From Cordilura impudica (Eukaryota > Arthropoda > Insecta > Diptera > Scathophagidae): a DNA stretch of 64,000 nucleotides. The notes under the pieces were generated by a model, which was given only the letters and a program-made list of their open reading frames with translations, did no database searches and was not told the DNA's origin. Each line of letters begins with the position of its first letter. Position 1 is the stretch's first letter. A program made the translations under genes and the position numbers. This document shows positions 49,201 to 58,006 of the stretch, in pieces. The DNA lies in contig OY821517.1 in the NCBI GenBank assembly GCA_963682025.1, positions 100,326,107-100,390,106 of the forward strand, written 5' to 3'.

Positions 49201-52200
49201 TTTCCTCTGACCAGAAGTACAACGTCATCAGCATAGGCGACCACTTTGGTGCCCATTATGTCGAAATATTGGAAGATTTTATTGATCGCAAGGTTTCACA
49301 AAAGAGGAAATATAATTCCTCCTTGTGGAGTTCCCCTCATCACCACCATCCTCGGTTCCCCCTCACCTATGACTTCCACACTGTGCCTAGTTGGCCGAAT
49401 GCTTGTCGGGCTTTCATAGTGCGGTTCAAAAATTCATCATCAGAAGATCCTCCGGTCGTGGGTATGATGCTACCCAAGTAGCAAAAGAGGTTAACATCCC
49501 GGATTTGGATGTTTTGTTGTATGAGGAATTTATTCTCATGACCTTCGTCTTACGAATATTTATTCTGAGGCCTGCCTTTGCAGCTTCTGTCTCTACCGTT
49601 TTCAGGCTTTCCAACATATCAGAATGACTATGTGTTATAAGTCATAGTCAAGGTCGGCCAAACGTTCGCAAAGTCCCCACCTTATGCCTCTGTTATTGTC
49701 GTTGAATTTCTCATAATGATGTCCAACACAACGTTAAAAAGTAAAGGTGATAATATGCAGCCTTGTCGAACACCCGCATTAACAGAAACCTTGTCGCTTA
49801 TTGAATTTTGTTGTAGTATACGACAATTTGCGTTTATGTACAACTCCTTTATAATCTGTATTATTTTCCTAGGAACGCCTTTACAGGTCAGTGCTTTTCA
49901 AATGACATCGTGTGAAAGTGTATCAAAAACTTTTTCGAAATCCATAAAGACCAGGTAAAGGGGCGATCTCCATTCGACTGCCTGCTCAATTCTATTGCGG
50001 AGGCTGTTTATATGATCTAAGCAAGACTTTTGAGATCTTAAACCCACCTGTTGACAATGAAACTCTTTGTCAAGGGTGTCAGAAAGTCTTCTATTGATAA
50101 TGTTAGCAATTATCTTGTTCATCATGCTTAGGAGTGTGATTCCTCTCCAGTTTCTGCACTCTGTGAGATCTCCTTTATTCGGTAAGTTGATGATCAAGTC
50201 CTATTTCAATTCATCGGAGAGCTCATTATTGTCCCACAATAGGCTTCTAGGCTTAGGCTTCTAGGATTGATGATATTTTAACGTTATTGAACGCCCCTTC
50301 CACGTCCAAAAAAGAAGGCATAACGTATTCCTTGTAGTGAAGGGTATCCTCAATCGTCCTCACTATTTCGTGTAAATCTGTATCCACCGACCTTCCCTTG
50401 AGGTATGCATGTTCAGCCTTAAAGAAGTTGTCCGGTATGAGCTTACTTCTCACATAGACCTATACCAATCACTCCAAGGTTTTCTATAAAAACGATGATA
50501 GACTATTAGGTCAATCCCCGCTTTAGGGATAGATAAATCATAATTCCGAAAATGACTACGTCAAATAGTTACAAACATCAGCGCAAACTAATTATACCCT
50601 GACCGCATAGTGGTATAGAGTATAAAAATATCATGTTTTGCAAATTTTATGCGACACATTTTACAATTATTCCATACTTGATGTAGTACAGAGTATAGTT
50701 ATCAATCTCATCTTCAAATAAAATTGGTTAGCGATGTTCTAACAAATACACAGTTCATATCTGATGATCAGTTAAAAACAGAAATGATTTTATAACATTT
50801 GAATTTTTGGAAAAACAATATTAATTTAAATCATTATTTTCTATTTTTACAAATTAAAAATGATTGACTTAGAAATTACTCAAGCTCAAGATCAAATGTT
50901 TTTAATTTTTTCTGTGCCTACCGGAACGCCGAACATAGTATTTTTTCACCTTTTTAAACAGATCCTGTTTAGAACCGTTCAGTTCGAAAGAAGAAATATT
51001 CCAACACTTGATTTCCCGAATTATTGCACAAGGAACCGAAGTACGTTCCATAATATGATTTAAATACAAAGACGTATCAATAGGTTCGTAACTTTTTGAA
51101 CTTCAACGTGGGCTCATCAGCCAACAAGGTCATGACGACAGTTTTTTGGGATGTACGCTGCATTAATTTACTTCTACAACTATTTAAAAAAGAAACGATC
51201 GGATTTAGCTAAGAAGAAAGCGGCTTTTAAATAAGACAACGCACGGATGCGAATGCATATCATCGCCATGGTAAAATTGCATGAATTGGGCAACGATATG
51301 CTATCTCATTCATATTATTAGATGGATTTAGCCGATGCGAGTAAGAGTGTTAAATTCGGCTAAACCGAATCTGAGATACCCTTCACCTGGGTTTAAATGT
51401 ACATTAATATCTGGAATATTTATATCAAATGTAAACAAAATATTTTAAAAAGAAAACAATTTGATAAACTTAATACTAAATTATTACAACAAAAATGTTT
51501 TAAATCACATCTTGGCCCAATATTGTCCGATTTATTCGATTTTAAATACTAACGTGCTCAAAATAACGGCAAACAACAGACCCACAGACGGACATTGCTA
51601 TGTCGAGTCAAGAATTTATATACTTTATGGAGTCACAAATTCATTTTCCGATGTTCGAGCTGCTCCAACTGTTCGACCTGCTCGAGTAGCTCATTCACTA
51701 CTCGAGCAGCTCGAGTAATGGGGAGCTCTGATTTAGACCATTAAAAATACGATAATTGAATTATTTAAACTAATTAAAAATGTTTTATACTTCGTTTATA
51801 ATTTGAATCAAATAAAAACTAAAACTCACCCATAAACAGCTTTAACATAATCAGATTCACTATTACTCTGTGCGTAAATGTTACGACCCATAGCGGTTTC
51901 TAAAATTCAAAATCACACAGAAAAATTAGGAAATACAAATATAAATTTTGCTGCAAAAGAAAATCTTGCTCGCATTAAGAAGATTTTAATCATCAATCAT
52001 GGTCATTATTTTGTGATTACTTACCACAGACAATATCAAGAGTACACAAAGTCACATATGGGAAAATGTTAAAAGCGTCTGCGGTTACCTCACTTTCAAG
52101 TTTACGTGTCAAAATAGCACTTTGTTCATTAAAAACATCAACAAAATCATCCAAAATTTTAAAATGAAACGCTGGTGTTAAAATCTAAGAAACAAAAAAT

Positions 52201-52632
52201 AAATAAAAACACAAAAAACAAAAAACAAAGAAACGAATTACAATTAACAAATTAGCGTCTGTAAAATAAAACATACAAATAACTAACTGAATAGTTAGTT
52301 AGTAGCACAGTAGCATATTTACCTTTCTTCTTGAGTGCCACTTCCGGCCGAAGCTTGTCAATAAACCAGTACCCAACCAGGGTTGCAAATAATCATAATC
52401 ATGACTTTTGTCAATGAATTTTTGACTGTTTAGTATGGGCTGTTGAAGAGACAAAGTAAATAGATTTTTAATATTTGTATTTATGTATGTGAATGATTTG
52501 GATTGTCTTAACTTACCTCCACCGTCTCGGGGTCAAATAACATGATGTAAGGTGAGGTGCCTTGCCATACTTTATTCAAACCAATACGATTACCCCATAA
52601 ACGTTGAGAACCGGTTATACGGGCAAACAGTT
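30945..52632 (-). CDS. Cyp4c3: Cytochrome P450, CYP4C-type (Cyp4c3-like), six exons, N-terminus missing
   Basis: Haem-thiolate monooxygenase, normally anchored in the ER membrane and fed electrons by NADPH-P450 reductase; CYP4 enzymes typically oxidise fatty acids or related lipids. Exons on the minus strand are 52632-52517, 52439-52323, 52184-52025, 51899-51830, 39982-39417 and 31285-30945. All introns are GT-AG and all phases agree, giving about 457 residues, so roughly 70 N-terminal residues (anchor and proline-rich hinge) are missing from a family length near 530. Visible motifs: WHSRRKILTPAFH (C-helix), EGHDTTS (I-helix, with the CYP4 glutamate that can bind haem covalently), [10 protein letters not shown] (haem Cys codon 31110-31112). 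A poly-Asn tract lies near 39800-39825. The K-helix ExxR motif reads DALR. The assignment to Cyp4c3 rests on my memory of the Drosophila protein; membership of CYP4 is secure. No stop or frameshift is present, so it is probably functional. Confidence 0.92.
33003..33199. mobile_element. Small foldback MITE
   Basis: Inverted ends TTAAAGGGCACTAT and ATAGTGCCCTTAA continue inwards (CTTGTCAAATTCCA against TGGACAAG; AATGGTGGTATTA against TAATATACCACCAT; CACCGACGA against TCGGTGTC). About 200 bp, almost wholly self-complementary, inserted in the RT relic between GQLR and VRILLAKS. Confidence 0.75.
33393..34219 (-). mobile_element. Hairpin-ended 0.8-kb repeat, copy H6
   Basis: Complete minus-strand copy with the longest tetranucleotide tract: 17 uninterrupted GTCC units (33528-33595). 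Removing TATACCC...ACTTGT restores ATA-TTT-TTA-CAT in the host RT frame, with no duplication. Confidence 0.94.
34535..35335 (-). mobile_element. Hairpin-ended 0.8-kb repeat, copy H7
   Basis: Complete minus-strand copy; seven or so GTCC units near 34669-34696; palindrome GTCGGTCTAGACCGAC near 35302. Confidence 0.92.
35428..35918 (+). mobile_element. Hairpin-ended 0.8-kb repeat, copy H8 (internally deleted)
   Basis: Both termini are present (ACAAGTAAGAAAG and GAGGGTATA) but about 270 bp of the middle, the second internal half-unit, are missing. Palindrome GTCGATCTAGACCGAC. Confidence 0.88.
36520..37788 (-). pseudogene. Jockey-type non-LTR element, endonuclease and start of RT
   Basis: Minus strand, mixed frames: GGDFNS (37500-37530, the APE-endonuclease Asp-Asn motif), [20 protein letters not shown] then [11 protein letters not shown] (37340-37440; the S/T-x-x-D segment is decayed), [19 protein letters not shown] (37285-37345), and RT-start text [13 protein letters not shown] and [13 protein letters not shown] (36650-36790). 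Several stops. A small Helitron abuts it at 37789. Confidence 0.75.
37789..38161 (+). mobile_element. Small Helitron Hel-A copy B
   Basis: A|TCTATAATATTAATAGGC...GGGCTCTGCTAG|T, 373 bp, with the CTCGAATTTCGAG hairpin 14 bp before CTAG. Host dinucleotide A-T, no duplication. Confidence 0.9.
38511..38782 (-). mobile_element. Hairpin-ended 0.8-kb repeat, copy H9 (fragment)
   Basis: 3' third only. It contains the TATACCGATCGACTCAGAATC block with TCAGAATCACTTTCTGAGTC duplicated, then a short GTCC remnant. Confidence 0.8.
39417..39982 (-). CDS. Cyp4c3: Cyp4c3-like exon E (I-helix and K-helix)
   Basis: A 566-bp exon with an acceptor TATAG at 39983 and a donor G|GTGAGT at 39416. It encodes [17 protein letters not shown], a low-complexity Asn run, the oxygen-activation helix [20 protein letters not shown], and the K-helix region [14 protein letters not shown]. 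The first codon completes a Gly split across the long upstream intron. In the K-helix the usual Glu of ExxR is Asp (GAT at 39481-39483). Confidence 0.93.
41446..41822 (+). mobile_element. Small Helitron Hel-A copy C
   Basis: A|TCTAAAATATTAAAAGGC...AGAATTTGCTAG|T, 377 bp, hairpin CTCGAATTTCGAG. Intact in the AGATTTTT stretch that copy D has interrupted. Confidence 0.9.
42300..42742 (+). pseudogene. Tc1/mariner superfamily transposase fragment
   Basis: Text over mixed frames: [20 protein letters not shown] and ADFSQ (42550-42625; the D-x-ET-Y motif is the first catalytic Asp) and [10 protein letters not shown] (42690-42720), as in Tc1-like transposases with a QAICSCG block. The reading ends at the CACAGTG terminus of the Transib-like element, which inserted here. 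Confidence 0.65.
43139..43926 (+). mobile_element. Hairpin-ended 0.8-kb repeat, copy H10
   Basis: Complete copy, 788 bp. The uninterrupted counterpart at about 63530-63545 (TAAAAATAAAAACTGCAAG) gives the empty site. Removal leaves exactly the same A run, so there is no duplication. About seven GACG units at 43761-43791. Confidence 0.94.
44039..45215 (+). mobile_element. Small Helitron Hel-A copy D, interrupted by H11
   Basis: A|TCTATAATATTAATAGGC at the left and GGAATCTGCTAG|T at the right. The corresponding site in the second Transib-like copy (63640-63660, GGCAATTATAATTATTC) is empty, proving insertion between A and T just after the transposase stop codon. Its own 380 bp are split at 44170 by H11. 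Confidence 0.93.
44170..44989 (-). mobile_element. Hairpin-ended 0.8-kb repeat, copy H11
   Basis: Complete minus-strand copy, 820 bp, with 15 pure GTCC units (44305-44364). Excision rejoins GATTTTTTAAATTG, matching GATTTTTTAATTTT in Helitron copy A. No duplication. Confidence 0.94.
45225..45809 (-). pseudogene. Transib-like transposase, internally deleted
   Basis: N-terminal block 45809-45411 (132 residues, open): basic SKRRKLK, then [20 protein letters not shown] and [14 protein letters not shown], a pattern seen in Transib transposases (E-A-L-A... YP-Y...A-K). The C-terminal tail at about 45330-45225 reads [18 protein letters not shown], equal to the tail of the copy at 63650. The catalytic middle is missing. 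Family name is from pattern memory. Confidence 0.6.
45855..46112 (-). mobile_element. Foldback MITE family M, copy 3
   Basis: Complement of 18397-18685: the large palindrome AAGCGCCATCTATGTATAGC to TGTATAGCAAA-type arms at 45867-45955, then AGATGTTTACACATC at the right (46095-46109). Confidence 0.75.
46334..46697. repeat. Tandem duplication, two units of about 175 bp
   Basis: Unit 1 (46334-46505) and unit 2 (46519-46697) share AGCAAATATATACTTGAATA, GTTTGTGGACATGATAAACT, CAGCACACCTAGCGGT and TTGCTAAACAGACAGCGAAC with few differences. Function unknown. ACCTCACACCGATTTTCCC next to it (46720) is a piece of MITE family M. Confidence 0.85.
47533..47740 (+). mobile_element. Hairpin-ended 0.8-kb repeat fragment
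   Basis: TAAGAAAATTGGTCGAGACC, CGACTATACGATAC, ATCGGATGCTATATGCGTAT and ATGGACCGATCATGATCATA are family text with deletions. Confidence 0.75.
48250..50465 (-). pseudogene. LOA/I-type non-LTR retrotransposon with RNase H, interrupted
   Basis: Minus strand, from high to low coordinates: [20 protein letters not shown] and [11 protein letters not shown] (50253-50453; RT catalytic Asp), then, after a second element, RGTPQGG (about 49322-49342), [14 protein letters not shown] (about 49206-49247, the RT YADD box), palm/thumb text, and RNase H text [20 protein letters not shown] and [13 protein letters not shown] (48420-48545). Stops and frameshifts throughout. Sense agrees with the P450. Confidence 0.85.
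49390..50225 (-). pseudogene. Second non-LTR RT nested in the LOA-type element
   Basis: Text of a different RT family: [33 protein letters not shown] (49898-50197), [20 protein letters not shown] and KTKVM (49520-49617), and [13 protein letters not shown] (about 49385-49425). The host element resumes in frame-like order on each side ([11 protein letters not shown] before, GTPQGG after). Confidence 0.8.
50555..50628 (+). mobile_element. Hairpin-ended 0.8-kb repeat, 3' terminal scrap
   Basis: AATAGTTACAAACATCAGCG, TTATACCCTGACCGCATAG, TGGTATAGAGTATAAAAA: the last 70 bp of the family. Confidence 0.7.
51110..51335 (+). pseudogene. Mariner transposase scrap
   Basis: [20 protein letters not shown] resembles the VFWD block at the second catalytic Asp region of mariners. 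HRHGKIA resembles the downstream AMAKLHELG. Truncated on both sides. A piece of the 3-kb family start (AAGAGTGTTAAATTCGGCTA) follows at 51345. Confidence 0.6.
51830..51899 (-). CDS. Cyp4c3: Cyp4c3-like exon D
   Basis: A 70-bp exon encoding (E)[15 protein letters not shown] and ending VKAVYG. The split Glu codon restores VCETAMG, a CYP4 hallmark. The donor GTGAGT at 51829 opens an 11.85-kb intron (39983-51829) packed with transposable elements. Confidence 0.9.
52025..52184 (-). CDS. Cyp4c3: Cyp4c3-like exon C
   Basis: Opens with [14 protein letters not shown] directly after exon B and ends LCTLDIVC plus one base, before GTAAGT. ILTPAFH is the usual continuation of the CYP4 C-helix. Intron 51900-52024 (125 bp) follows. 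Confidence 0.9.
52323..52439 (-). CDS. Cyp4c3: Cyp4c3-like exon B
   Basis: Thirty-nine codons in phase 0 at both ends, from an AACAG acceptor to an AAG|GTAAAT donor. It encodes the stretch ending [17 protein letters not shown]. The WxxxR of the C-helix, whose Trp and Arg contact a haem propionate in P450s, lies here. Intron 52185-52322 (138 bp) follows. Confidence 0.9.
52517..52632 (-). CDS. Cyp4c3: Cyp4c3-like exon A (first visible)
   Basis: This exon encodes [18 protein letters not shown] and then a stretch ending DPETVE. It begins after a TTTAG acceptor in phase 1 (two bases complete a codon begun in an upstream exon that is not seen) and ends GAG|GTAAGT in phase 0. It corresponds to the start of the P450 fold, after the membrane anchor. 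The 77-bp intron below it (52440-52516) is intact. Confidence 0.88.
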
Positions 52633-53147
52633 CTAAAGAAAAGAATATTCAAAATAAAACATAAAAATTATTATAATGACTATTCATAAAAGTTTCAGTC
52701 GATCTACAAATAATAATCATAACCCCTGAATATGTTATGCTCTTTGAAATTTTTCTTAAAATGAAGGGGGAAAAATTAAAATTTTTTGAATTTTTAATTC
52801 GATAAAATTAGTCGAAATTGATTTGTAAAAAATGAAATATGTAACCATCAATGGTTTTTGAGTTATAGCTGAAAAACTAAGCAAACAAATATCAAGATTA
52901 GTAAAAAAATATAAAAGGTCATAAAAAAGTATGCCCTGATAACACTAAACCTTTTTCAGGTTCTACTAAACTGGCTTAGTAATTTAACACTGTTCAACAG
53001 TGATCAAATTGGTCAAAAACGTATATAATGGCAATAAATAAATGATAGTTATGTCAGTGAGGTATTTGCATTTTGAAAGTCCTACTTTCATCTTAAAATT
53101 TTCAATGTAGTGCAATTTTTACTCATACTGGTAAAACAATTACAAAC

Positions 53148-53215
53148 AAGTAAGAGTGTTAAATTCGGTAGTGCCGAATCTCTGACAACCTGTGTTTTAA
53201 ATTTTATATTAAAAT
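53148..53215 (+). mobile_element. 3-kb hairpin family, 5' scrap
   Basis: ACAAGTAAGAGTGTTAAATT then TCGGTAGTGCCGAATC. A second such scrap lies at 53761-53815 (AAATTCGGCTATGCCGAAT, ATACCCCCACC). Confidence 0.75.
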
Positions 53216-53303
53216 TAATGTTCATACAGTTACTTAACCTTTAAGTTCTTATACCACTTAAATTCATAGTTAATTGTCTTTTTTTTATCAGTATTTATTA
53301 TAA

Positions 53304-53645
53304 CTAGCAGATTGCAGCCCTCGAAGTTCGAGCGCAAATTCTATGAAATTTTTTTTGCTTAAATAAAGACCCTAAAAGTATGCTAATCAATTATAGCCAA
53401 TTCACAAAACAACACAAAAAACAAACTCATTTTTATTACAAACACATTAACAAATTTAATAAACACATACATAGCCCTTTAAATGCAATTTACTCAAAAT
53501 AAAGGAAAAAATTTAAAAATCTGTAAATCTGGCGAACAGCTAAAAAGAAGTACCTTTCTAATAATAACGTTTGGTCAAAATCGGGATAAAACGGTAGAAC
53601 AAAACATCAGTCACAAGAAATCGCCTAGCCTATTAACATTATAGA
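53304..53645 (-). mobile_element. Small Helitron Hel-A copy E
   Basis: Minus strand: A|TCTATAATGTTAATAGG...CTGCAATCTGCTAG|T. The hairpin near the 3' end is decayed (CTCGAACTTCGAG). Confidence 0.88.
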
Positions 53646-53983
53646 TTTCTTATATATTATTTTTTTATAAAGACAGAGGGAGAATAAACTTCTATCTGAA
53701 AAATTGCATAATTCATGCGTAAACGAGAAACGAAATCGGATAAACCATACTAAAAATAAAAACAAGTAAGAGTCTTAAATTCGGCTATGCCGAATCTTTA
53801 ATACCCCCACCCGTATTCAAAACACAATATTATAAACAAAGTCTTCAACTATAAAACACAAATTTCGTGCCATGATGTTTAAAATTAGTAATGTAAATAA
53901 TAAAAATTTTAGATATCTTCGTGATTTATTAATTAAAAACAATTATTAAATGCAATGAAAATACATTTCTCTGTGTGTGTGTG

Positions 53984-54083
53984 TATCAGCGATGCATACA
54001 CATTTTCGTTTGCTTGTTATTTTTTAATTTTTTATTTTTTTTTACATATATTAAAAAGCAAAAATGTGTATGCATCGCTGATA
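53984..54083. repeat. Hairpin with a perfect 23-bp stem
   Basis: TATCAGCGATGCATACACAT plus TTT at 53984-54006 is the exact complement of 54061-54083, with a 54-base A/T-rich loop. A GT run precedes it. Could be a small MITE or a structured transcript. Confidence 0.85.
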
Positions 54084-54996
54084 CATATCTATATGCATAA
54101 GTAGCTACTATTAGTTCTAACATTTTTAAACATTTTTGAACTTTATATGAAATTTTATCGAAGTAACTCTACAATTTTACACGTCATTCCTCATCTGTTG
54201 CGTCTAGAGGTTCCAATTTATCCAAATATTACCCAGGCAAATGGTTTTTTTCTTGGAATTCTAAAGAAAAGAATTTCCGGGAAACACTTCAAAAATCATA
54301 ACGAACTCGTTCACAGCCTAAACGTTTTTCTGAATCAATTGATAATAATCGTATTGGGCCTATGCCACGAAGATGTGCAGAAGAGATCAAAAATAGAGAA
54401 TCGTATACGAAATATTAATTTGCTGCTCTGTTTTTTTTCACACCATTACATGTTTTAGTTTACTTGAAAAGAAACAATTGGCTTTAGTTTTGTTATATTT
54501 TTTGAATGTAAATAATTTATGAAGACAAATTGTTTTGATTTGAATTAAACACCTTTGTTTATTTTTATGGAACTTGTTGCTTATGTTTTGCAAGACACTG
54601 TATGTAATATTTATATGAGGACTTGGTTTGAACATGAACCGAATTTCTCCCATTTCGAATCCGAATGCCGATCGAAGCTCACGGTTAATCCAAATAGCTT
54701 TATGTTTGTGTCTTGTGTCGCTAAATCGACGACACAGTAGCTTTGTATAATCTAGTTAAAAACATTATAGGTACCCTGATGATGGATCAATTTCAATTTT
54801 ATAATGGAATTAAAATGCACGAATATTCAGTGTTCCATATTTTACTATTTTTGATCGTGGTTTTCTCAAAATTTTGAATCAGCGAGTGCAAGTTCTCGAA
54901 TCGCTCTAAAAGAAATCTATTTATATGTATATAAAAAATTTAAATTTATTCATCAAAAAACAAATTGGTAAATAGCTAAACAAAAACAAATAGAAA

Positions 54997-55390
54997 ACAA
55001 AAGAAAATTATAGTCGGTCTAGACCGACTATGCGATACCCTATATCATGCATTTAGAGGATTGGTCTTGAGTTCAACTAATTGGGTATAGAAAATAAGCA
55101 TAAACCAAATCTGAGTGGAATTTTTATCCTTATTATTGCCTAAAGTTCTGAAAATGTTCATATTGGATGCTATATTTGTATGGGGACTAGGTCGGAAAAT
55201 GGAACGATCCTGACGATATTTGATAAAGTGATTTATTTTTGAAAAAATATTAAGAAAAAACTGTGCAATATTTTTGTTTTTTGATAAATTTAATTGAAGA
55301 ACAGGAAGCAGCTTTATATGGCGCCTATGACTAAGAATTGAAGAGAAATCCATAGGGTTTATTCTTCGACTACTGATTATTGTATGTACA
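54997..55390 (+). mobile_element. Hairpin-ended 0.8-kb repeat, 5' half
   Basis: Palindrome GTCGGTCTAGACCGAC and GCGATACCCTATATC present; the copy ends after the first half-unit. A further weak piece (TATGAGGACTTGGTTTGAAC) lies at about 54595-54730. Confidence 0.82.
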
Positions 55391-55634
55391 TAGTAAAAAG
55401 TTTTGGTTTAAGTTTAAAACTCAATGGTTTTCATTATAGACTATTTTGGAGTTAAATTTAAAATTAATGCCGAAATAATTTATATGTAAAACCAAGGAAA
55501 AAAAAATGTGCGATTTTTTTATTGATTACTTGGAAAACAAATAACACCATAATTTGAATTTAATCTTTCCATTAAAAAGAAACAACATGTAATACCGAAA
55601 TTGGCATAATAAATATAAATTATAATAATTATAA

Positions 55635-55993
55635 CTAGAGAACCCCTGCTGCTCCGCAGCATTATATTATATTATATTATATTATATTATATTATATTAT
55701 ATTATATTATATTAATTTTTATAATATAATACCATAATTTGCCAGAGAAGTTAACGAACAGTAATGCCAAGATATGCCAAGAGAAGTTAACATATAGTAA
55801 AAGTAAAGTTGATTGTCTACGCTTAACTTTCCTTAAACCCAACGAATTATTATATTATGTATATTGTATTAATTTTTATAATATAATACCAAAATTTGCC
55901 AAGAGAAGTTAACGTACAGTAAAAATTAATATAATATAAAATTAAAAATTAATATAATATAATATAATGCTGCGGAGCAGCAGGGTCCTCTAG
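55635..55993. mobile_element. Element with two inverted Helitron-like 3' ends
   Basis: Left end CTAGAGAACCCCTGCTGCTC and right end GAGCAGCAGGGTCCTCTAG are inverted copies, each with a GCTGCGGAGCAGC hairpin just inside CTAG, and the flanks are A and T. An ATTAT microsatellite of about ten units follows the left end. Inside, two direct copies of ATAATATAATACCA plus AAGTTAAC text occur. No ORF. May simply be a TIR element. Confidence 0.65.
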
Positions 55994-56049
55994 TACATTT
56001 TAAAACCATTTGGTTTAAAAAGCATTAAAATAGTTTATTCATACAAAGA

Positions 56050-57310
56050 AAGAGCACAGGAAAATGAGGAGTTTACTGCAAATGGAATAATCAAGTAAGT
56101 ACAAGCTTTCTTTCACTCATATGGCCTAAGGGCAACAAAATCTGTCTTATGTCTTTCAAGATATTAGTGTTATTTTTTATGGTAACGCTGTGGACCGAAT
56201 TGACCATGTAAGTCTTTTTAAGTCCATTTAAGCCTAACCTTACTTAAATCAAATATTTTTTAAACTTTAGTTATAAAAAAGGTGAATTTAACTATAAAAG
56301 GAAAAGATCTTAAATTTAAAGATCGGGACGGTGCCAAAATTAAATTTGATTAGCTACCAGGAATTATTTTACAATATAGATGCTGCAACAGTTTTTTTAT
56401 AGTTTTTTTAGACGGAACAACAACACCCAACAGCATCTATATATTAATACGTGAAGGTAAATTTTTAGTTCCCATTTTAAACAATATGCGGGTACGGAGG
56501 AGTGTGAAAATTGGCATAGTTATAGCTCATATGGAGGAGAAGCTGAGATTTTTTTTTTTTTGTTTAATCTGACTTAAAAACATATTAAATTAAATAAAAT
56601 AAAATATTTATAATAATTCGTTACACCCTGTTAATGCGAATGATTTCAATTATATATCAGACGCTCTGTGTTGAATTGTGAATTGCTAAAATTGATTAAC
56701 ATACATTTAGGCTCATTTAGATATTCATAAATTTTTTTATATATGTATATAGATTAAAAAAAAATATTGAAAGACAAAAATTTAATGAAAAAATAATAGT
56801 TCCTAGAATTTGCACACGAATTTCAAGTGCTGGGCTATACTAGTAAACATTAATAGGCTAAGTAAAAAGCTTTTCATTCGAATCTTGTTTTATTATGTAC
56901 CTAATTGAATTGCAGGAATTGGAATCTTAACGTAAAAATGGTGATTTATCTGCAAACCTTGAGTGACTCTTCTCGACGTTGTTTGGTATGCGAAGCAATT
57001 AACTTCTTGTGTCTACGAAGTGGTAATTTTCCGAAACGCGAGGACAAAATTGCATTAGCAGAAGCCATAATACATCTGTTCCCGGCATATAAAGTAGGAA
57101 ACATTATAAGAATTATATTGTACTCAAAGTGAGAATAAAGTTTTTGATTTTTATAACTTTTGCTTTAGGATTTGTTTTTTAACCGGAAGCCAATACTGGA
57201 TATACAGTTGCAAAACTAAAGGAATTCAATACGAAGCGACGCAAGTTATCCACAGCAGAAATAAAAGATCAATATAGCAGCAGATATGACGAAACTATTA
57301 GCGAATAACA
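56050..57310 (+). pseudogene. Hypothetical, possibly spliced, transposon-associated coding remnant
   Basis: Open pieces: YKERAQENEEFTANGIIK (56045-56093) directly before AAGTAAGT; GKDLKFKDRDGAKIKFD (56300-56350); SDSSRRCLVCEAINFLCLRS and GNFPKREDKIALAEAIIHLF (56960-57090); and, after CTTTAG near 57170, TVAKLKEFNTKRRKLSTAEI (57203-57262). Donor- and acceptor-like sites separate them. The style resembles uncharacterised insect transposon-linked proteins, but I cannot name it. Confidence 0.4.
56665..56843 (+). mobile_element. Small Helitron Hel-A copy F (3' half)
   Basis: TTGAATTGTGAATTGCTAAA, TTTGCACACGAATTTCAAG and GGGCTATACTAG|T. The 5' half is missing. Confidence 0.8.
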
Positions 57311-58006
57311 CCTAAATTTTTTTCAAAATAGTTTAGTTGCAGAGCAATTAGTTAGTATAAAAGAAATATTGCACTGCAGAAATAAACGTATTCCAGGTGT
57401 TTGATTCTTCATTGGTGATAAATTCTTAAAAAAGTTTAGTAAGCTCGTATTTACTATTTTTATCCTTATAGATTTTGTTCGATTTTAAGCTTCGCTATGG
57501 TGAATTGAAACCAAATGAATTATTCAATAATTATTAAACTTTTATTCAGGTATTCGATCGATATTTTCAAACTTTTTATATATTCAATATTTAATTTGAC
57601 ATAACCTTGGCCAATTTTTCACGTTTTGTGATTAACTCAAGAGAATACTTATTAACACCCGATTTTTTAGCACAACAAGTACAGTTGCATTCCCTAATTT
57701 TATAAATAAATTAAAAATAAAAAAAAAATTAAATTTGTTTTATTTATTTTCAGAAGTTACATTTAAAAAAAGGGCGTAAATTTGAACCTTGCATAGGTCA
57801 AAAGCAACACCCGTATAACATACGATTAATTTTTGTGGGGTATAGAAAATTACACTTATTCAAGAATACAATCCATTCCGGATGGTATTAATCCAATTCT
57901 ATTTTATGTTTAAAATAGTACTTTGTTCGGTGTAGAAATTATTCAATAGGTTACTACATTAATGCTTCTTAGGTATTATTTATACGATATTGTAGTTTAA
58001 TTGTAA
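57311..58006. other. No recognisable gene
   Basis: AT-rich stretch between the hypothetical remnant and Helitron copy G; nothing supported. Confidence 0.45.

Larger units (their letters stand above)
39983..51829 (-). other. Cyp4c3-like intron 4 (11.8 kb)
   Basis: GTGAGT donor at 51829 and TATAG acceptor at 39983. Holds the Transib-like nest, two non-LTR elements and several MITEs. 39990-41440, 46700-47530 and 47740-48240 show no recognisable feature. Confidence 0.85.
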
